Source: Tolypeutes matacus (Eukaryota; Chordata; Mammalia; Cingulata; Chlamyphoridae). Taken from it: a DNA stretch of 64,000 nucleotides. A program made the translations under genes and the position numbers. Location of the stretch: assembly GCA_026826555.1 (NCBI GenBank), contig JAKSZT010054569.1:2408258-2472257 (forward strand), in the 5' to 3' direction. This document shows, piece after piece, positions 34,860 through 47,086 of this stretch. The notes below the pieces were generated by a model. It was given only the letters and a program-made list of their open reading frames with translations, was not told the DNA's origin and searched no databases. Within the stretch, counting starts at the first letter, position 1. Every line of letters begins with the position of its first letter.

Positions 34860-36108
34860 CTGTTGCTTCTTTTTTGTTTTATAAACTCTTTTTATGAAAT
34901 ATAACATACATACACACACTAAAAACCATACATTGGTTGATGAATTTTTACAAAATGGAATTATTTATATCACCATCACCCAGATCAACTTAAGGAATCT
35001 TTCCAGCACTCCAGAAATCTTCTGATGACCCCTCCTGGTCATTTCCAATCCCATAAAAATATTCATTGTTTGGACTTCTTTCATTATAGATAGGTTTTCT
35101 TGCTTTTGAAATTTATATAACTGTATATGAATAAGTATATGAATAGTACTAGCTGTTTTGTGTCTGTGCAATAATCCCACTTAACTTTATGTAGCAATAA
35201 TTCAGTTTTCATTATTGTATAATATTCCAATTTATCAATATGCCACAATTTATCCAGTGAATTAGGTTGCTCTTGTACATGTTTTTTAGTGCACATAGAT
35301 ATGCATTTCTTTTGGATATTTTCCCAGGAGGGTCAAAAGTGTGTATTTATTCAGCTTTAGAAGATATTGCTAATCAGCTTGTCACAGTGCTTGTACCAAT
35401 CAATACTAATATCAGCAGTATATTAGACTTCCAGCTGCTCCGTGTCCTCACCAACTTGAGAGGGCAGTTTTTTGTTTGTTTTGTTTTGTTTTAGTCATTC
35501 GTGTGGGTGTGAAATGGTATTTCGTTGTAATTTTCACTTGCATTTCACTGGTGAATAATGACATTGAGCATCTTTTGGTATGCTTATCGGACATTTCTTT
35601 TGTAAAAATCCTGTGCAAATCTTTTGTCCTTCTGTTGTTGCTGCTGCTGTTTTATTCTCTGTATTTTTCTTATTGATTTTAGGAGTTCTTTATATATTCT
35701 GGGCAAAAGTCCTCTATCAAATATATGCATTGTGAATATTGCAAATATTTTCTCCCAGTATGTGGCTTTCCTGTCCATTTCTTAATAGTATCTTTTGATG
35801 AGAAGTTTTTAATTTTGATGAAGCCTAATTTACTTTTTTTTTTTTTAATTTACTTTTTGAACTTAATTATTTGTGTCCTGTTTGAGAAATCTTTGCCTAC
35901 CCCAATGTCATAAATGTATTCTCCTATGTTAATCGTCTCAAAGCTTTATTGTTTTGCCTTTCATATTTAGGTCTATAAGTCATCAGGAATGGGTTTTGTG
36001 CATGGCCTGAGTTAAAGGTGCAGACTCATTTTTTTCACACAGATAACCAATTGATACTGCATCATTTGTTGCAGAGATACCCCTGCCCTTGCGTATAATG
36101 GCATCTAT

Positions 36109-36110
36109 AG

Positions 36111-36168
<58 letters not shown>

Positions 36169-36315
36169 GGATGATATAGATATGGATTTAGATATGGATA
36201 TGGATATGGATATGGATATGGATATGGATATGGATATNNNNNNNNNNGATATGGATATGGATATGGATATGGATATGGATATGGATATGGATATGGATAT
36301 GGATATACATATACA
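36109..36315 (+). repeat. Compound hexanucleotide microsatellite (ATACAT)n-(ATGGAT)n-(ATACAT)n with 10-N gap
   Basis: About nine ATACAT units (36109-36169), a short irregular bridge, then GATATG units on both sides of the N run at 36238-36247, then two ATACAT units at the right end. One class of unit sits inside the other. Reads as IHIHIH and DMDMDM in one frame, which is an artefact of the repeat. True length is unknown because of the gap. Confidence 0.95.
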
Positions 36316-36420
36316 TGTAGATTCTGCTGATCCTAAGTGTGAGTTTGTTTCTAGGCTCTGTTCTTTGGTCTATTTGTCTATCTTTGTACCACTACTACTC
36401 TGTTTTAATTAATGTAGCTT

Positions 36421-37017
36421 TATAGTATGTCTTTTTTTTTAATTAAATTTTTTTTTATATTTTAAAAGATGCTTAGATTACATAAATGTTACACAAAAAT
36501 TACAGGGATTCCCATGTTCCCCACCTCCCACACCTCCCACATCCTCCCAGATAAACATCCTTTATTAGTGTGGCACATCATCTGCAATGGATATACACAT
36601 CCTGGGGCTTTGCCACTAAGCATGGACCATAGTTCACACTGTAGACCACACTCTCCCCCACACAGTTCTGCATGCTATATGCTGATGTAAAATGGTCTAT
36701 ATCTGTCATTGTAATGTCACTCAGGATAATTCCCAAGTCCTGAAAAAGCCCCTGTATTACAACTGCTTTTCCCTTCCCTGCCCTGAAAGCGTCCAGCGGC
36801 CGCTGGCTCCACCTCACTATTGCATTTTCTTCCATTGCTTGAATCACAATATGTCTACAACAGAATACCACTAAGTCCACTCTAGTCCATAGTCTTCCCC
36901 CAGTCCTGAGGAGTCTGGGATGGTGATGTCCACTCCACCTCCAAGTGAGAGGGGGCTTATATCCCATGGATAAGATGGATGGGATTATCCTGCCTGCAGC
37001 TGCATATAGTATGTCTT
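36421..37017 (-). mobile_element. 5'-truncated younger L1 3' end, 13-bp TSD
   Basis: Insert 36434-37004. tatagtatgtctt is present at 36421-36433 and 37005-37017. The T run at the left end marks a poly(A) tail on the minus strand. The body (attcccatgttccccacctc, agtgtggcacatcatctgca, ccactaagcatggaccatag) is the 3'-end type that recurs at 40791-41690 and 47087-47230. Landed in the ancient L1 ORF2. Confidence 0.85.
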
Positions 37018-37714
37018 GATACCTGACACTGTAAATACTCCAACTTTATTCATCTCAAGATTGTTTTGCCATGCTTAGCCCTTTGCATTTCTCTGTACAT
37101 TTTAGGATCATCTCATAAATACCACATACCCACACACAAACACTGCTGAGAGTTTGATCGGGATTGCATTAAATCTGTAGATTAATTTGAGGAGAACTGA
37201 CATTCTTGCAACATTGAGTCTTCCAATCCATTAGCATAGTATAACCTTCCATTTACTTAGGTCTTCCTAATTTCTCTCAGAAAAGTTTTGTAGTTTTCTT
37301 TGTGTGCTTGCCCATCTTTCTTTTTTTTTATATACTTATGTGACTTTTAATGCATTCATAAAAGTTATAAAAAATTCATCCTACCGTTTGTGACTAGTAT
37401 TTAACAATATAATTTATTTTTTATGTATTGAATATGTGCACAAAGATCATGCTAAATTCACTTATTGATTATATTAAAGGTTACTGATGTTTTCTGGATT
37501 TTCCACAATGTTTTCTGTGTATGCCTTTAATCTCTTTTTCTTGCCTTATTGCACTAGCTAAGAGAGCCAGGAAAATGTATATTAAGACTGGTGATAGCAT
37601 CATTGTCTTCTTCCTGAACTCGGGGGAAAGCTTTCAGTATCTCAACACTGGGTATGATGGTAGCTGTGGCATTTTCATAGATGCTGTTATCAGATGGAAG
37701 AAGTTTCCTTTAGT

Positions 37715-38195
37715 TCCAGTTCCTACAGCTGTGTAAGAAATCATTCCAAAACTCAGTGGCAAAAAAATAACCATTTATCATGCTCACAGTTTCTCTGTAT
37801 GAGGAGTTTAGACAGAGAATAAAAGGAAAAACTTGTCTCTGCTTCACAATATCTGGGGCCTCAGCTGGAAAACTTGAAGGCTAAGGGATGAATATTTTGA
37901 TAGATTGTTCACCCACACATCTGGTGGCTGATGCTGGGGGCCTCATTTCCTATTCATTTTGATCTTTCCATTTAGCCTCATCTCGTGGTGTTAATTTGGG
38001 CTTCCTCAGAACATGGTGCCTGGGTTTGAAGGGTGCGTATCCAGTGGGAGAGGCTGAAAGCTGTATCAGTTTTTATGATCTAGCCTCGAAATTCACACAG
38101 CATCACTTCCACCGCATTCTAGTCACAAGTTCTAGAAGCACATATGGGAACCGAAATGCCGATGTGGCCATTTTTGAAGAATGCAGGCTGTGACA
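37715..38195 (-). mobile_element. LTR-like insertion (MaLR-type?) in the ancient L1
   Basis: Begins 'cctacagctgtgtaagaaat', 'cattccaaaactcagtggca' and ends near 'aatgcaggctgtgacaactt'. This phrase order resembles antisense MaLR-type LTRs. The L1 resumes at about 38195 ('ttcctagtttgccgagggtc'). Confidence 0.5.
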
Positions 38196-39990
38196 ACTTG
38201 TATTCCTAGTTTGCCGAGGGTCTTAATCATGAAGGGGTGATGAATTGTACCACATGCTTTTTCCATATCTATCAAGATAATTGTTTGTTTATTCTTTTTT
38301 TATTAATGTAGTGAACTACATTGATTTTGAGAATTAAACCAACCTTGTATCCTAGCATAAGCCCCTCTTGTTGTGATGTATTATCCATTTTATATACAAC
38401 TCATGTTGATTTGCTAATGTTTTGTTTAGGACTTTTGCATCTGTGTTCATGAGAGAAATTGGCCTATAATTTTCCCTTCTTGTAAGCCTTCTTAGCTTTT
38501 GTTATCATAGTTATGCCAACTTTTATGAAATAAGATGGAAAATCTTACGTACTTTTCTACTTTCTGGAAGGAGTTTGTGTGAAATTGGTATTACTTCATC
38601 TTTGAGTATTCGGAAAAATTCACTAGCAAAGCCATCTTGGACTGGCATCTTTTTGGTGGAAATGATTTAATTATGTATTCTATTAACTCACAAGTTAATA
38701 GAATTCTTTTACTGTGCTATTACTGTTTATCCTAGAGATCATTAGAGTATATCTTAAGTACTCCTCAAACAATGCAGACCTTAGATTATTCAAACTCTAT
38801 TTACTCCCCTCTGTCATTTATACTACTGTTGTCATGTTTTAAATCTACCTATATTCAAATCTGCCAAGAAATAATTATCATTATGTCAAATAGCATTCAT
38901 TTAAATATTTCCATATATTTTCCCTCTCTGTGCCTTCATTCATTACTATGCTTCCATCTGGGGTAATTTCCCTTTTGCCTCAAGAGTTCTCTCTAATATT
39001 TCTTTTTTTGTGAGGATCTGCTAGGAAGACTTTTCAGCTGCTTTGTCTAAGAAGGCCTTTATTTCACCTTCATTTTTGAAGACTATTTTCACTGGGTAAA
39101 TATTTCTTGACTGGCAGTCATTTTCTTTCAGCATTTTAAAGATATTACTCTGTTATTTTCTGGCCTGCATTAGCTCTGTTGAAAATCAGCTGTCAGCTTT
39201 ATGGATGCTTCTTTGAAGGTCCTGTGTTTTTTACCTCTGGCTATTTTAAGGGTTTTCTTTTTGTCTTTGAATTTTAGCAGCTTTATTGTGATATGACTAG
39301 ATATTGTTTATATTTATTCTATTTGAGGCTCACCAAAAAGCTTTATGTTTTTGTCAATTTTAGAAAATTCTCAGCTAGTATTTATCCAAATATTGTCTCT
39401 GTCCTTTTCTCTCTCTCCCCTTTTCCTGGGACTTCAATTACATATATTTTAAACATTTTCATTGTGTCTCATATGCCTCTTGGACTCTTTTATATTTTTC
39501 ATCATTTTTTTCTATGATTCAAACCGGACATTTGTACTAGCCTCTCTTCCAGTTTACTAATTCTCTTTTATGCTGTTTCTAATCTGCTGTTAAACCCATC
39601 TATTGAATTGTGGGGTTTTTTTTTCCAATTACTGTATTTTTCACTTCCAGAATTTTCATTTGATTCTTATTTTATGGATTCCTGTTTTATGATTAGATTA
39701 TTTATTTTCCATCTATTTTCTTAAAGATATTCTTCATATGATTATTTTAAGGTCTGTGTTTGATAGCGCCAGTACCAGACTTCAGGGGCTGGTTCTTTTT
39801 TCTGGCGTTTTTTTTCTCTTGGCTTCAGGTCATTTGGCTCTTATCCTGTCATTTCTGATAATATTTTTATTGAATTCCATACACCTAAAAAATGAGAAGC
39901 TCTGGATGATATTGTTATTCTTCAGAGAAGTTTCATTTTCTGCTGGCAGACAGATCACCTTGATCCAATCAAGAATTTAGATATTCAAGA

Positions 39991-40790
39991 CTGTGGAGTC
40001 TCTCAATCTAAGACTTGGTAGAATTAGCCACTTCTTGAAAACTGATGGGGCCTGGAGAGAGGGGGAGTCGAGTCTGGGAAGAGAGGAGAAATCAAACACG
40101 CTGGGGCAGAGAACCTCATTGACGAGGATGATGGGAAAGAGCAAGGAGGGATTTAATCACTACAGAGATTGAGCATGACTGGGAAAGGATTCCAAGGCTG
40201 AATGGACATAGTGATTTTAACTTTGGGGGAGAAAACTTGAAATACAAGCCAAAATTAAAGTGAGAGGGCTTCTACCAAAGTAGGTAGGGTAATACTAAAC
40301 TGTACTATTAGAGGTCAACCTGATGTTTTCTTGTCAGAAATTACTGTTTCTGTCACTGGCTCGTATCAGTCACTGCCAAGTCAGGGGCTCTGGATATGGA
40401 GAAGTTGCTTTGGCACAAGATAATAGCTGGTGATCACTGGTTTGTCTAATTCTTAATGTTGGCCCAACCTATCCAGAGATGTGGAAAATAAGTGAACATT
40501 CATCTTTTCACTATTGTGTTGACCAAATGCCTGTTCCTTCCCTCAGATTGTCAGTAAGAGTGGCCTCCTTTAGGAAAGCTCTGTAGCATCATCTTTACCC
40601 TCTCAGGCCTCCTTAGGACTGGTTACTTCCAAGACAGTTTGGTCTGCGTTATTAATTATTGAGGCAGTTGCTGGAGTTTGTTCGTTGCCAGTTCAGTTTG
40701 AACAAGGAACTTATTTTTCATTTAGAAGGATAGAAGGGAGAAATTTATGCTTGTGAACTTAAATGGTGTCACACCTCCAGTAAGCTAACA
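39991..40790. other. Unique non-coding stretch
   Basis: No repeat or gene that I recognise. Confidence 0.4.
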
Positions 40791-41690
40791 TTCTTTTTTA
40801 AATTTTTCCTTTTTCTTTTTAAAGAAACTTTAGATTACAATAAATGTTACATTAAAAATATAGAGAATTCCCATTTGCTCCACTCCCTCCCCCTCACACA
40901 CTTTCCCACATTAACAACATCTTTCATTAGTGTGGTACATTTGTTACAATTGATGAACATATATTGAAGCATTGCTACCAACCGTGGACTAGAGTTTACA
41001 TTATAGTTTACACTCTGTCCTGCACAATTTTATAGGTTATCACAAAAGTTATATTGGCCTGTATCCATCATTGCAATGTCATGCAGGACAATTCCAGTGT
41101 CCTGAAAATGCCCCCATGTTATACCTATTCTTCCCTCTCCTGCCCATCAGAATCTCTGGTGTCCACTGCCTTTATATCAGTGATAAAAGTTTTTCCATTG
41201 CTATAATAATAATATCTATAATAAATAATAATTAGTCTACTTTAGAACAATTGTTCATTCCCAAATCTTGAGGATTTGGGGGTGGTGATGCCTACTGTTT
41301 CTAATTGAGAGGGGACCTAGATCCAATGGGGCATATGGATGGAACTATCTTGCTTGCAGTTGCAGGCACTCTCTGTTCCTTGGGATGGTCGTTGTCCATC
41401 ATCATCTCCTTGTTAGTTTTCCTGGTTGAGTCCAATGAACTGGAGGGTAGGTGTTGCAACTCTGCTGAGATTCAGGGCTCAACCGGCACATTAACAGACC
41501 AAAAATTTAAGTATCTGGGACATATATTTAACAATTATAGTGCTAATTATAGGTTCAAATAAAAGGGGCAGAAAAGCCATGTGTAGGGAAATTATACATG
41601 AGTCTAACTCTGTTACTCTGGGAAGCATAAATTCCAAAGTAAGGCCCACTGACAGGGTGTGAAATTCAATCTTATATCTCCACGACTCCT
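40791..41690 (-). mobile_element. Longer copy of the same L1 3'-end type
   Basis: 'aatagagaattcccatttg'-like start, 'tttcattagtgtggtacatt', 'tgcaatgtcatgcaggacaa', 'ttgagaggggacctagatcc', 'gttgagtccaatgaactgga', 'caaataaaaggggcagaaaa'. Aligns by eye with 36434-37004 but runs further towards the element's 5' side. No clear TSD found. Confidence 0.7.
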
Positions 41691-41747
41691 TAGTTTCACC
41701 ACAAAATATGTGTGTTGACCCATGAAGTGCTCAGTATTGGTCTAGTT

Positions 41748-42218
41748 GCAGTTTTCAAACTTTTTTTGTCTCAGGACCCCTTTATACTCTTAAAAATAAT
41801 GGAGGACATAAAGAGTTTTGTTTATGTGGTTGCAGCTATTGCTTTTACCATATTAGAGATTAAACTGAGAAATATAAAAATATTTATCTATTAATTCATT
41901 TAAAAGTAACAATAATAAATCCATTACATATTGACACAAGTAACGTATTTTAATGAAAAGCAACTATATTTGCCAAAACTAAACAAATTTAGTGAGAAGT
42001 ATGGCACTGTTGGACATTTTTGAAAATCTCTTTAGTATTTAACTTGATAGAAGTCATGTAGCCCCTGGAAAACTCTACCACATACTCACGAGAGAATGAG
42101 AATGGCAAAGGCAAATAATGTCTTGGTATTATTATGAAAGTAGTTTTGACTTTGTGGATCACTTGAAAGGGTCTTAGCGACCCAAAGTAGTCCCTGGGCT
42201 ACACTTTGAGAAACAATG
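41748..42218. mobile_element. hAT-type non-autonomous DNA transposon
   Basis: Ends gcagttttcaaactttttt and acactttgagaaacaatg are worn inverted repeats of the cagtggttctcaaact type. Interior 'tctcaggacccctttatact' and 'aaagggtcttagcgaccc' match a common mammalian hAT repeat. Flanks share tcta in register (gtctagtt / atctacct), a decayed 8-bp TSD. Confidence 0.75.
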
Positions 42219-42960
42219 ATCTACCTGATAGGCTTTCACTCCAGAAAGAGTGAGAGAAATCCAAGATTCCATTTTAAACCAGGTTCATCTTTTTAAATGA
42301 TCATCTTAGCCTCTCAAATGAGAATTAATAGAGAGTATACTTGGACTCTTTCAAGTGACAGAAATCTAAGATAAACTAATTTAAGTGAAAAGGGAATTTC
42401 AGGTTCAGCTCTATAAAGGGGCTCAAAAATTCCCTAAAATGTAAGCTTTTTGACGGTTTGTTCATTGTTGTATCCCCAAAGAACAGTGCTTGGCTTATAG
42501 TAGAGACAAAATATATATATTTAGTAATTCATTAAACAATACATTAATTATTGTTAGCAGGGTTCTGACTCCATTCCTCAATTCTGCTCCTCTCTCTCTA
42601 TGTTGTTAAAATGGATGATGGCCCCTGGTAGCTCAGATAAAACTTGGACTGAGTGCTCCTGATCCCAGAGAAAATGTCAGACCTTCATTCATGCAGCATC
42701 CATATTATTCCCCCCCAAAAAAGAAAATTATTGGTCATTTTGGGGTCATGTGCCCAAGATAATTTAACTATCATATGCAAGGGGAATGGCTATCTGGTTG
42801 TCAGCTTGGAGGGTGAATCAGAGCAAACACAATTTAAGTGGGAAATAGGGCATATCACAAAAGGAAGGAATCCTGACCACATATCACAGAATTACAGATG
42901 TCCACTAAAAATAGCCAACAACCTGTCAACAGAAGGCTTGTCCAATCAGGTATAAACCCA
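42219..42960. repeat. Degenerate ancient repeat with an inserted L2/MIR tail
   Basis: 'tcaagtgacagaaatctaag' and 'gaattacagatgtccactaa' bracket text that recalls an old mammalian repeat I cannot name. 42440-42545 ('tgttgtatccccaaagaaca', 'cttggcttatagtagagaca') is an L2/MIR tail. A 100-codon open frame at 42653-42955 falls inside and shows no domain. Confidence 0.35.
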
Positions 42961-44199
42961 TACCATCAGATGTATGATATATACATACATCTGGTCACCT
43001 TGGTGAATCAAACAGAGAGGCTGTTTGCCAGCTAAGTTAATAATTCAGTGATCTATTTGTGATTATTTGATTTAGTTTCAGTGATTCTCAGACCACATCA
43101 TTTGGCTTTTGTTCTTCTGAGCTCTCAGTTTCACCAAATGTAAAATATGTGAGAGTACTGTCGTCGTTATTTTATTCTGTTCAGAAACCATCAATGATTG
43201 CTTCTTACCTATAAGAAAGACTCCAAGTCCTTTTGTCCATCTCGGTGGTTCCGTGTTTCCTGACCCCTTCATAATTGAGAATCCATTTTAAATGACTCAT
43301 GTGTAATAGAAGTTAATTGTTAGTCATAATAATTGATTGATTTAAAATATATGAGAGAAGGTTACTATAAATTTAATAACACTTTAAAATAGATTTACAT
43401 CATGACAGCATCCACATGATGTATTTGAAAATTGTTGTACATACACATGGAAGGCATATTTGGCATTCAGTCTCCACCTAAAACTTTGTGTGCATGTGTG
43501 TGTGTTCCTACTCCCTCATCAACAGCCTCATTACCCTAGAGATTTTAGCATTTTAGTACCTTCCATATTTTGGCCATTATCTACCTTTCCAAGAATATCT
43601 TTTAGTCTTCTATATTTGTACCCTTTATTTCAGTAAGATTTCTCCTCTCTGAAGCAGGCTAAGTACATGTTAGCCTCTATATATTTGTTTATCATGCCAT
43701 TATTTCTAACCATTCACCCACCCATTCCCACCTTCCCCACCCATTTCCAACCCCAGGCCTCCTTGCCAATTCAAATTCCTTGAAGGATCAGATCATCTCA
43801 GCCATGAGGTCTTCCTAATGATCTTACCTTTCTCTGAATTCATAAATCTTGTGCTGTGCTCCATTCATTTAGAATTTACTGATTCATCCCTGATATATTT
43901 CTTTCTTGATTGTGCTGGTATTACCTAAAAAACGTCCAATGCTCAATAGCCATTACCTTTAATATGTGTGTGTGTGTTGTGGTTTCCATGACTTTCTAGT
44001 CATAGAAAGGCAACAGATAATGGGAGCTAAGATATCAACACTGTTAGATAGTTTGGGAGATTATTTCATTCTGTTCAGAAACCATCAGTGATTGCTTATT
44101 CCCTATAAGGGATAGTCCCAAACTCTAAAAACCAAGCCCTTTGCATGGATTTCTAAAGGGAGAATTCAGGGAGCTGTCCAAATAGTGTCCAATTGCTCT
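42961..44199. other. Mostly unique non-coding stretch
   Basis: No gene recognised. 43144-43212 and 44065-44125 repeat the same phrase (ttctgttcagaaaccatc...gattgctt...cctataag), a diverged local duplication about 900 bp apart. Confidence 0.45.
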
Positions 44200-45148
44200 G
44201 GGATAATTAAGAGCTTTGGATTACTCGAGTATTTTTTAATGGCTCCATTAGCTATACCTCTTTTTTAGTGGGTATTCTAGGGTTTTTAGTATTCATCTTA
44301 CACTTATCACAATCTACCTTCAAATAGCATTACTTCATGTGTAGTATAAGATCCTTATATCGTATACTTCCACTCCTCCTCCCCATCACTATTATACTAT
44401 TGTTGTCATACATTTAAATTCTGCATGTGTTACAAACCCCAAAATGTATTGTCATTATTTCCTTAACCAGTCAAATCATTTAAAGAGATTTAAAATTGAT
44501 ATCAAAAAGTCTTTATATTTACCATTTCTGGCATTTTTCATTTTTTTGTGTAGATTCAAATTTCTATCTGGTATCATTTTTCCTTTTGCCTGAAGAACTT
44601 CCTTTTACATTTCTTATAGTGCAAGTCTCTCTCAGCTTTTATTATCTGAAAAACCCTTTATTTTGCTTTCATTTTTGAAAGATGTTTTCACTAGTATAGA
44701 ATTCTAAGTTGACAGTTTTTTTTTTCTTTTGGCACTTTAAAGATGTTATATTCTCTTCTGGCCTGCATAATTTCTGACAATGAGTCTGCCGTTATTCTTA
44801 TGTTGGCTCACCTGTACATAATGCCTTTTTTGTCAGGCTGCTTTTATGATTTTTCAGGCTTTTTACTAGTTTTGAGTGATTTGATTATGATGGATCTTGG
44901 TGTGATTTTATTTTATTTTTTCTGCTTAGGGTTCAGTGAGCATCTTGGATCTGTGGATTTATAGTTTTCAACAAATATGGAAAATTTCTTCAAGTCCTTA
45001 TCCCTTCTTTGGGGACTCTAATTATACCTATGTTCGACTAGGCTGTTTGATATTGTGCTAGAAGCTCTGTTAAATTTTTTTCAGTCTCTTTCTTTCAACA
45101 CTTCGTTATGGATAGTTTTGTTTTGTTTTCAAGTCCAGTGATGTTTTC

Positions 45149-45367
45149 CTATACAACAGCCATTCTCAACTTCAACCTCAGATCTATGGACATTTAGGGC
45201 TATATATTTTTGCTGTGGGGAACTGTCCTGTGAATTGTGGGATGTTTAGCAGCAATTCTGTTCTCTACACACGAGATGACAATAGACATCCCTTCCCCAG
45301 TTGTGACAAGCAAAATAATGTCCAGACAGTGAAAAATAACCTTCTTTTGAGCACCACTTCTCTACAA
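45149..45367 (-). mobile_element. MER20 (hAT) with 8-bp TSD
   Basis: Element 45157-45359. ctatacaa / ctctacaa flank it (7 of 8). Interior 'gctgtggggaactgtcctgt', 'gaattgtgggatgtttagca', 'cccagttgtgacaagcaaaa' is reverse MER20. Confidence 0.88.
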
Positions 45368-45468
45368 AGTCTATTCTCCTCTTAATCCAATCCAATGTAT
45401 TTTTTCATATCAGGAATTTGCATTTTGATCTTTATTTTTCATTTCTGACTTGATAGGTTCATGTTTCT

Positions 45469-45706
45469 CTTTACATCAGGATTCAACAATCTACAACCCA
45501 CAAGCCAAATCTGGCCTACCACCTATTTTTGTAAGTAAAGTTTTATTTGAACAGAACCATGCACATTGATTTACATGTTGTCATAGCTGCTTTGATATTC
45601 CAACAACAGAGTTGAGTAGTTGAGACAGAGACCATATGGTCTGTGGGGCCTAAAATATTTACAATCCATCTCATTACAAAAAAGCTCTCTGATCCCTGCT
45701 TTATAT
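45469..45706. mobile_element. hAT-type MITE with 8-bp TSD
   Basis: Element 45477-45698. ctttacat / ctttatat flank it (7 of 8). Ends caggattcaacaatct and tctctgatccctg are worn inverted repeats. Interior 'gccaaatctggcctaccacc', 'gtaaagttttatttgaacag'-like, 'gagacagagaccatatggtc' belongs to a common mammalian hAT MITE. Confidence 0.85.
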
Positions 45707-45849
45707 CATTGAATATATATACATATAATTTATAAAAGATGTTCTAAGATTGTTGTCTACCAATTCCATTATTTCTATCATTTCCGAGTCTGTTTCCATT
45801 AATTAATTTTTCTCTTGATTATGGGTCATATTTTCCTCTTCTTTGCATG

Positions 45850-46076
45850 CCTGCTATTTTTGATTAAGGATTTTTTTTTTAATATTTATTTTATTTATTT
45901 ATCCCCTCCCCCTCATTGTTTGAGCTCCCTGTCTGCTCTGTGTCCATTTGCTGTGTGCTCTCTGTATCTGCTCATCTCCTCTTTAGGAGGCACCAGGAAC
46001 AGAACCTGGGACTTCCCATGTGGGAGAGAGGTGCTCAATTGCTTGAGCCACCTCAGCTCCCTCCTGTTATTTTTGA
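45850..46076 (-). mobile_element. DAS-type SINE, longer-bodied subfamily
   Basis: Body 45864-46062. TSD cctgctatttttga / cctgttatttttga (one mismatch). On the minus strand: head TGGCTCAAGCAATTGAGCAC, a B-box-like ggttctgttcc, 'ggtgcctcctaaagagg', a body with 'acacagcaaatggacacaga', then an A-rich tail. Matches the downstream unit of the element at 49044-49486. Confidence 0.88.
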
Positions 46077-46850
46077 GTTGGATGCTGGATATTATGAAAT
46101 TTACATGGCTGGGTGCTGGATTTTGCTGCATTCCTTTAAAGAGTATTGGGTTTTGTTCTAGCATGTAGTTAAGTAATTTGCAGATCAATTTGTTCCTTTT
46201 GAGGTTTTCCTTTAAGTTTTGCTGTGTCAGGTTAGAAGTAATCTTTATTCTGGGACTAATTTAACCATACTACTAAAGAGTCACTAAAGTGAGACTCTTC
46301 GTTCTGTAGAGAATGTATTTTTCATCTCAGAATGGCCCATGTATACTAGATCTTTCCACTCTGGCTGATTAGATCACAGACTATTCATAGCCTTGTTTAA
46401 ACTCCAAGAATTGTTCAACTTATTGCCTTCTGGTGCTTATTTCCTTGTCCTGGGGTACTTTTCTCTCACGCATGCATGAATTAGCACTCAGCCAAAGACC
46501 TAGTCAGCTTCTTCTTCACTAGTACTCTTCCCTGAAAATTGTAGTCCCTTTGACTTTTCCAAACTCCCATCTCTGCCTCATCAATTTGGTCAGGTCACCA
46601 TGCCTGTCTGGTTTTACACTCTTTGCATTGCAGCCTGAAAACTGCTTCCAGGCAATAAACTGGGGCAATCGTAGGGCTTACCTCATTGTTTCTCTTTTCT
46701 CATGTATCACAATCTTGTGCTGCCTATTGTCCAATGCCTGAAACTTGTCATTTTACGGAGCTATCTAGTTTTCAAATTGTTTATGGCAAGAGGGTAACAG
46801 CTATGGCATTTAATCCTCATAGGCCTAAGTGGAGGTCTCCATGAGGAGTT

Positions 46851-47086
46851 TTGAATAAACCAAAGTAACAACATATTTTTTTCATTTAAAATCAATTTTT
46901 TCAGTATGAGAACTACCACCCCTACCATTGTTTCCTGTGAACAATAATCATCATTTTCCATGGCATTTTGAGTCAATGGAATGTTTGGAATATTTCTGTT
47001 TACTGCAGGAAACAATCCAAAAAAAAGGGGAGAAGGGGGAGGGCTAAAGTACTAACTTCCTTCAATATTTCAGACCTTAAAGAGAT
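46851..47086. other. Short unique gap between repeats
   Basis: Nothing recognised. Confidence 0.4.

Larger units (their letters stand above)
34860..39990 (-). mobile_element. Ancient L1, antisense, 3' UTR through 5' region
   Basis: From left: L1 3' UTR-like text (34870-35080), ORF2 C-terminal coding remnants (35084-35296, LWHIDKLEYYTIMKTE), 35584-35778 (YWEKIFAIFTMHIFDRGLL, LPRIYKELLKSI), 'tctatctttgtaccactact' at 36376, 'attaatttgaggagaactga' at 37181, RT-approach text at 38220-38480, and ORF1/5' text at 39000-39560. No coding capacity remains. A microsatellite, a younger L1 end and an LTR-like element interrupt it. Confidence 0.8.
44200..46850 (-). mobile_element. HAL1-like (half-L1) element, antisense, three insertions
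   Basis: 'gtcattatttccttaaccag' and 'tccttttgcctgaagaactt' at the left, then ORF1-like antisense text (44640-45050), 'cttctttgcatgcctgc' at 45838, 'gattttgctgcattccttta', 'ttttgttctagcatgtagtt', and the 5' portion 'agttttcaaattgtttatgg' near 46770. I recall this order as HAL1. Interrupted by MER20, a hAT element and a SINE. Confidence 0.7.

Noticed and set aside
36109..36315. CRISPR-like array
   Set aside because: Contiguous 6-bp tandem units without spacers, in a mammalian genome.
36089..36412. Frame encoding IHIHIH... and DMDMDM...
   Set aside because: Product of the hexanucleotide microsatellite and the N run.
42653..42955. 100-codon open frame
   Set aside because: Lies inside a degenerate repeat and has no domain that I can name.
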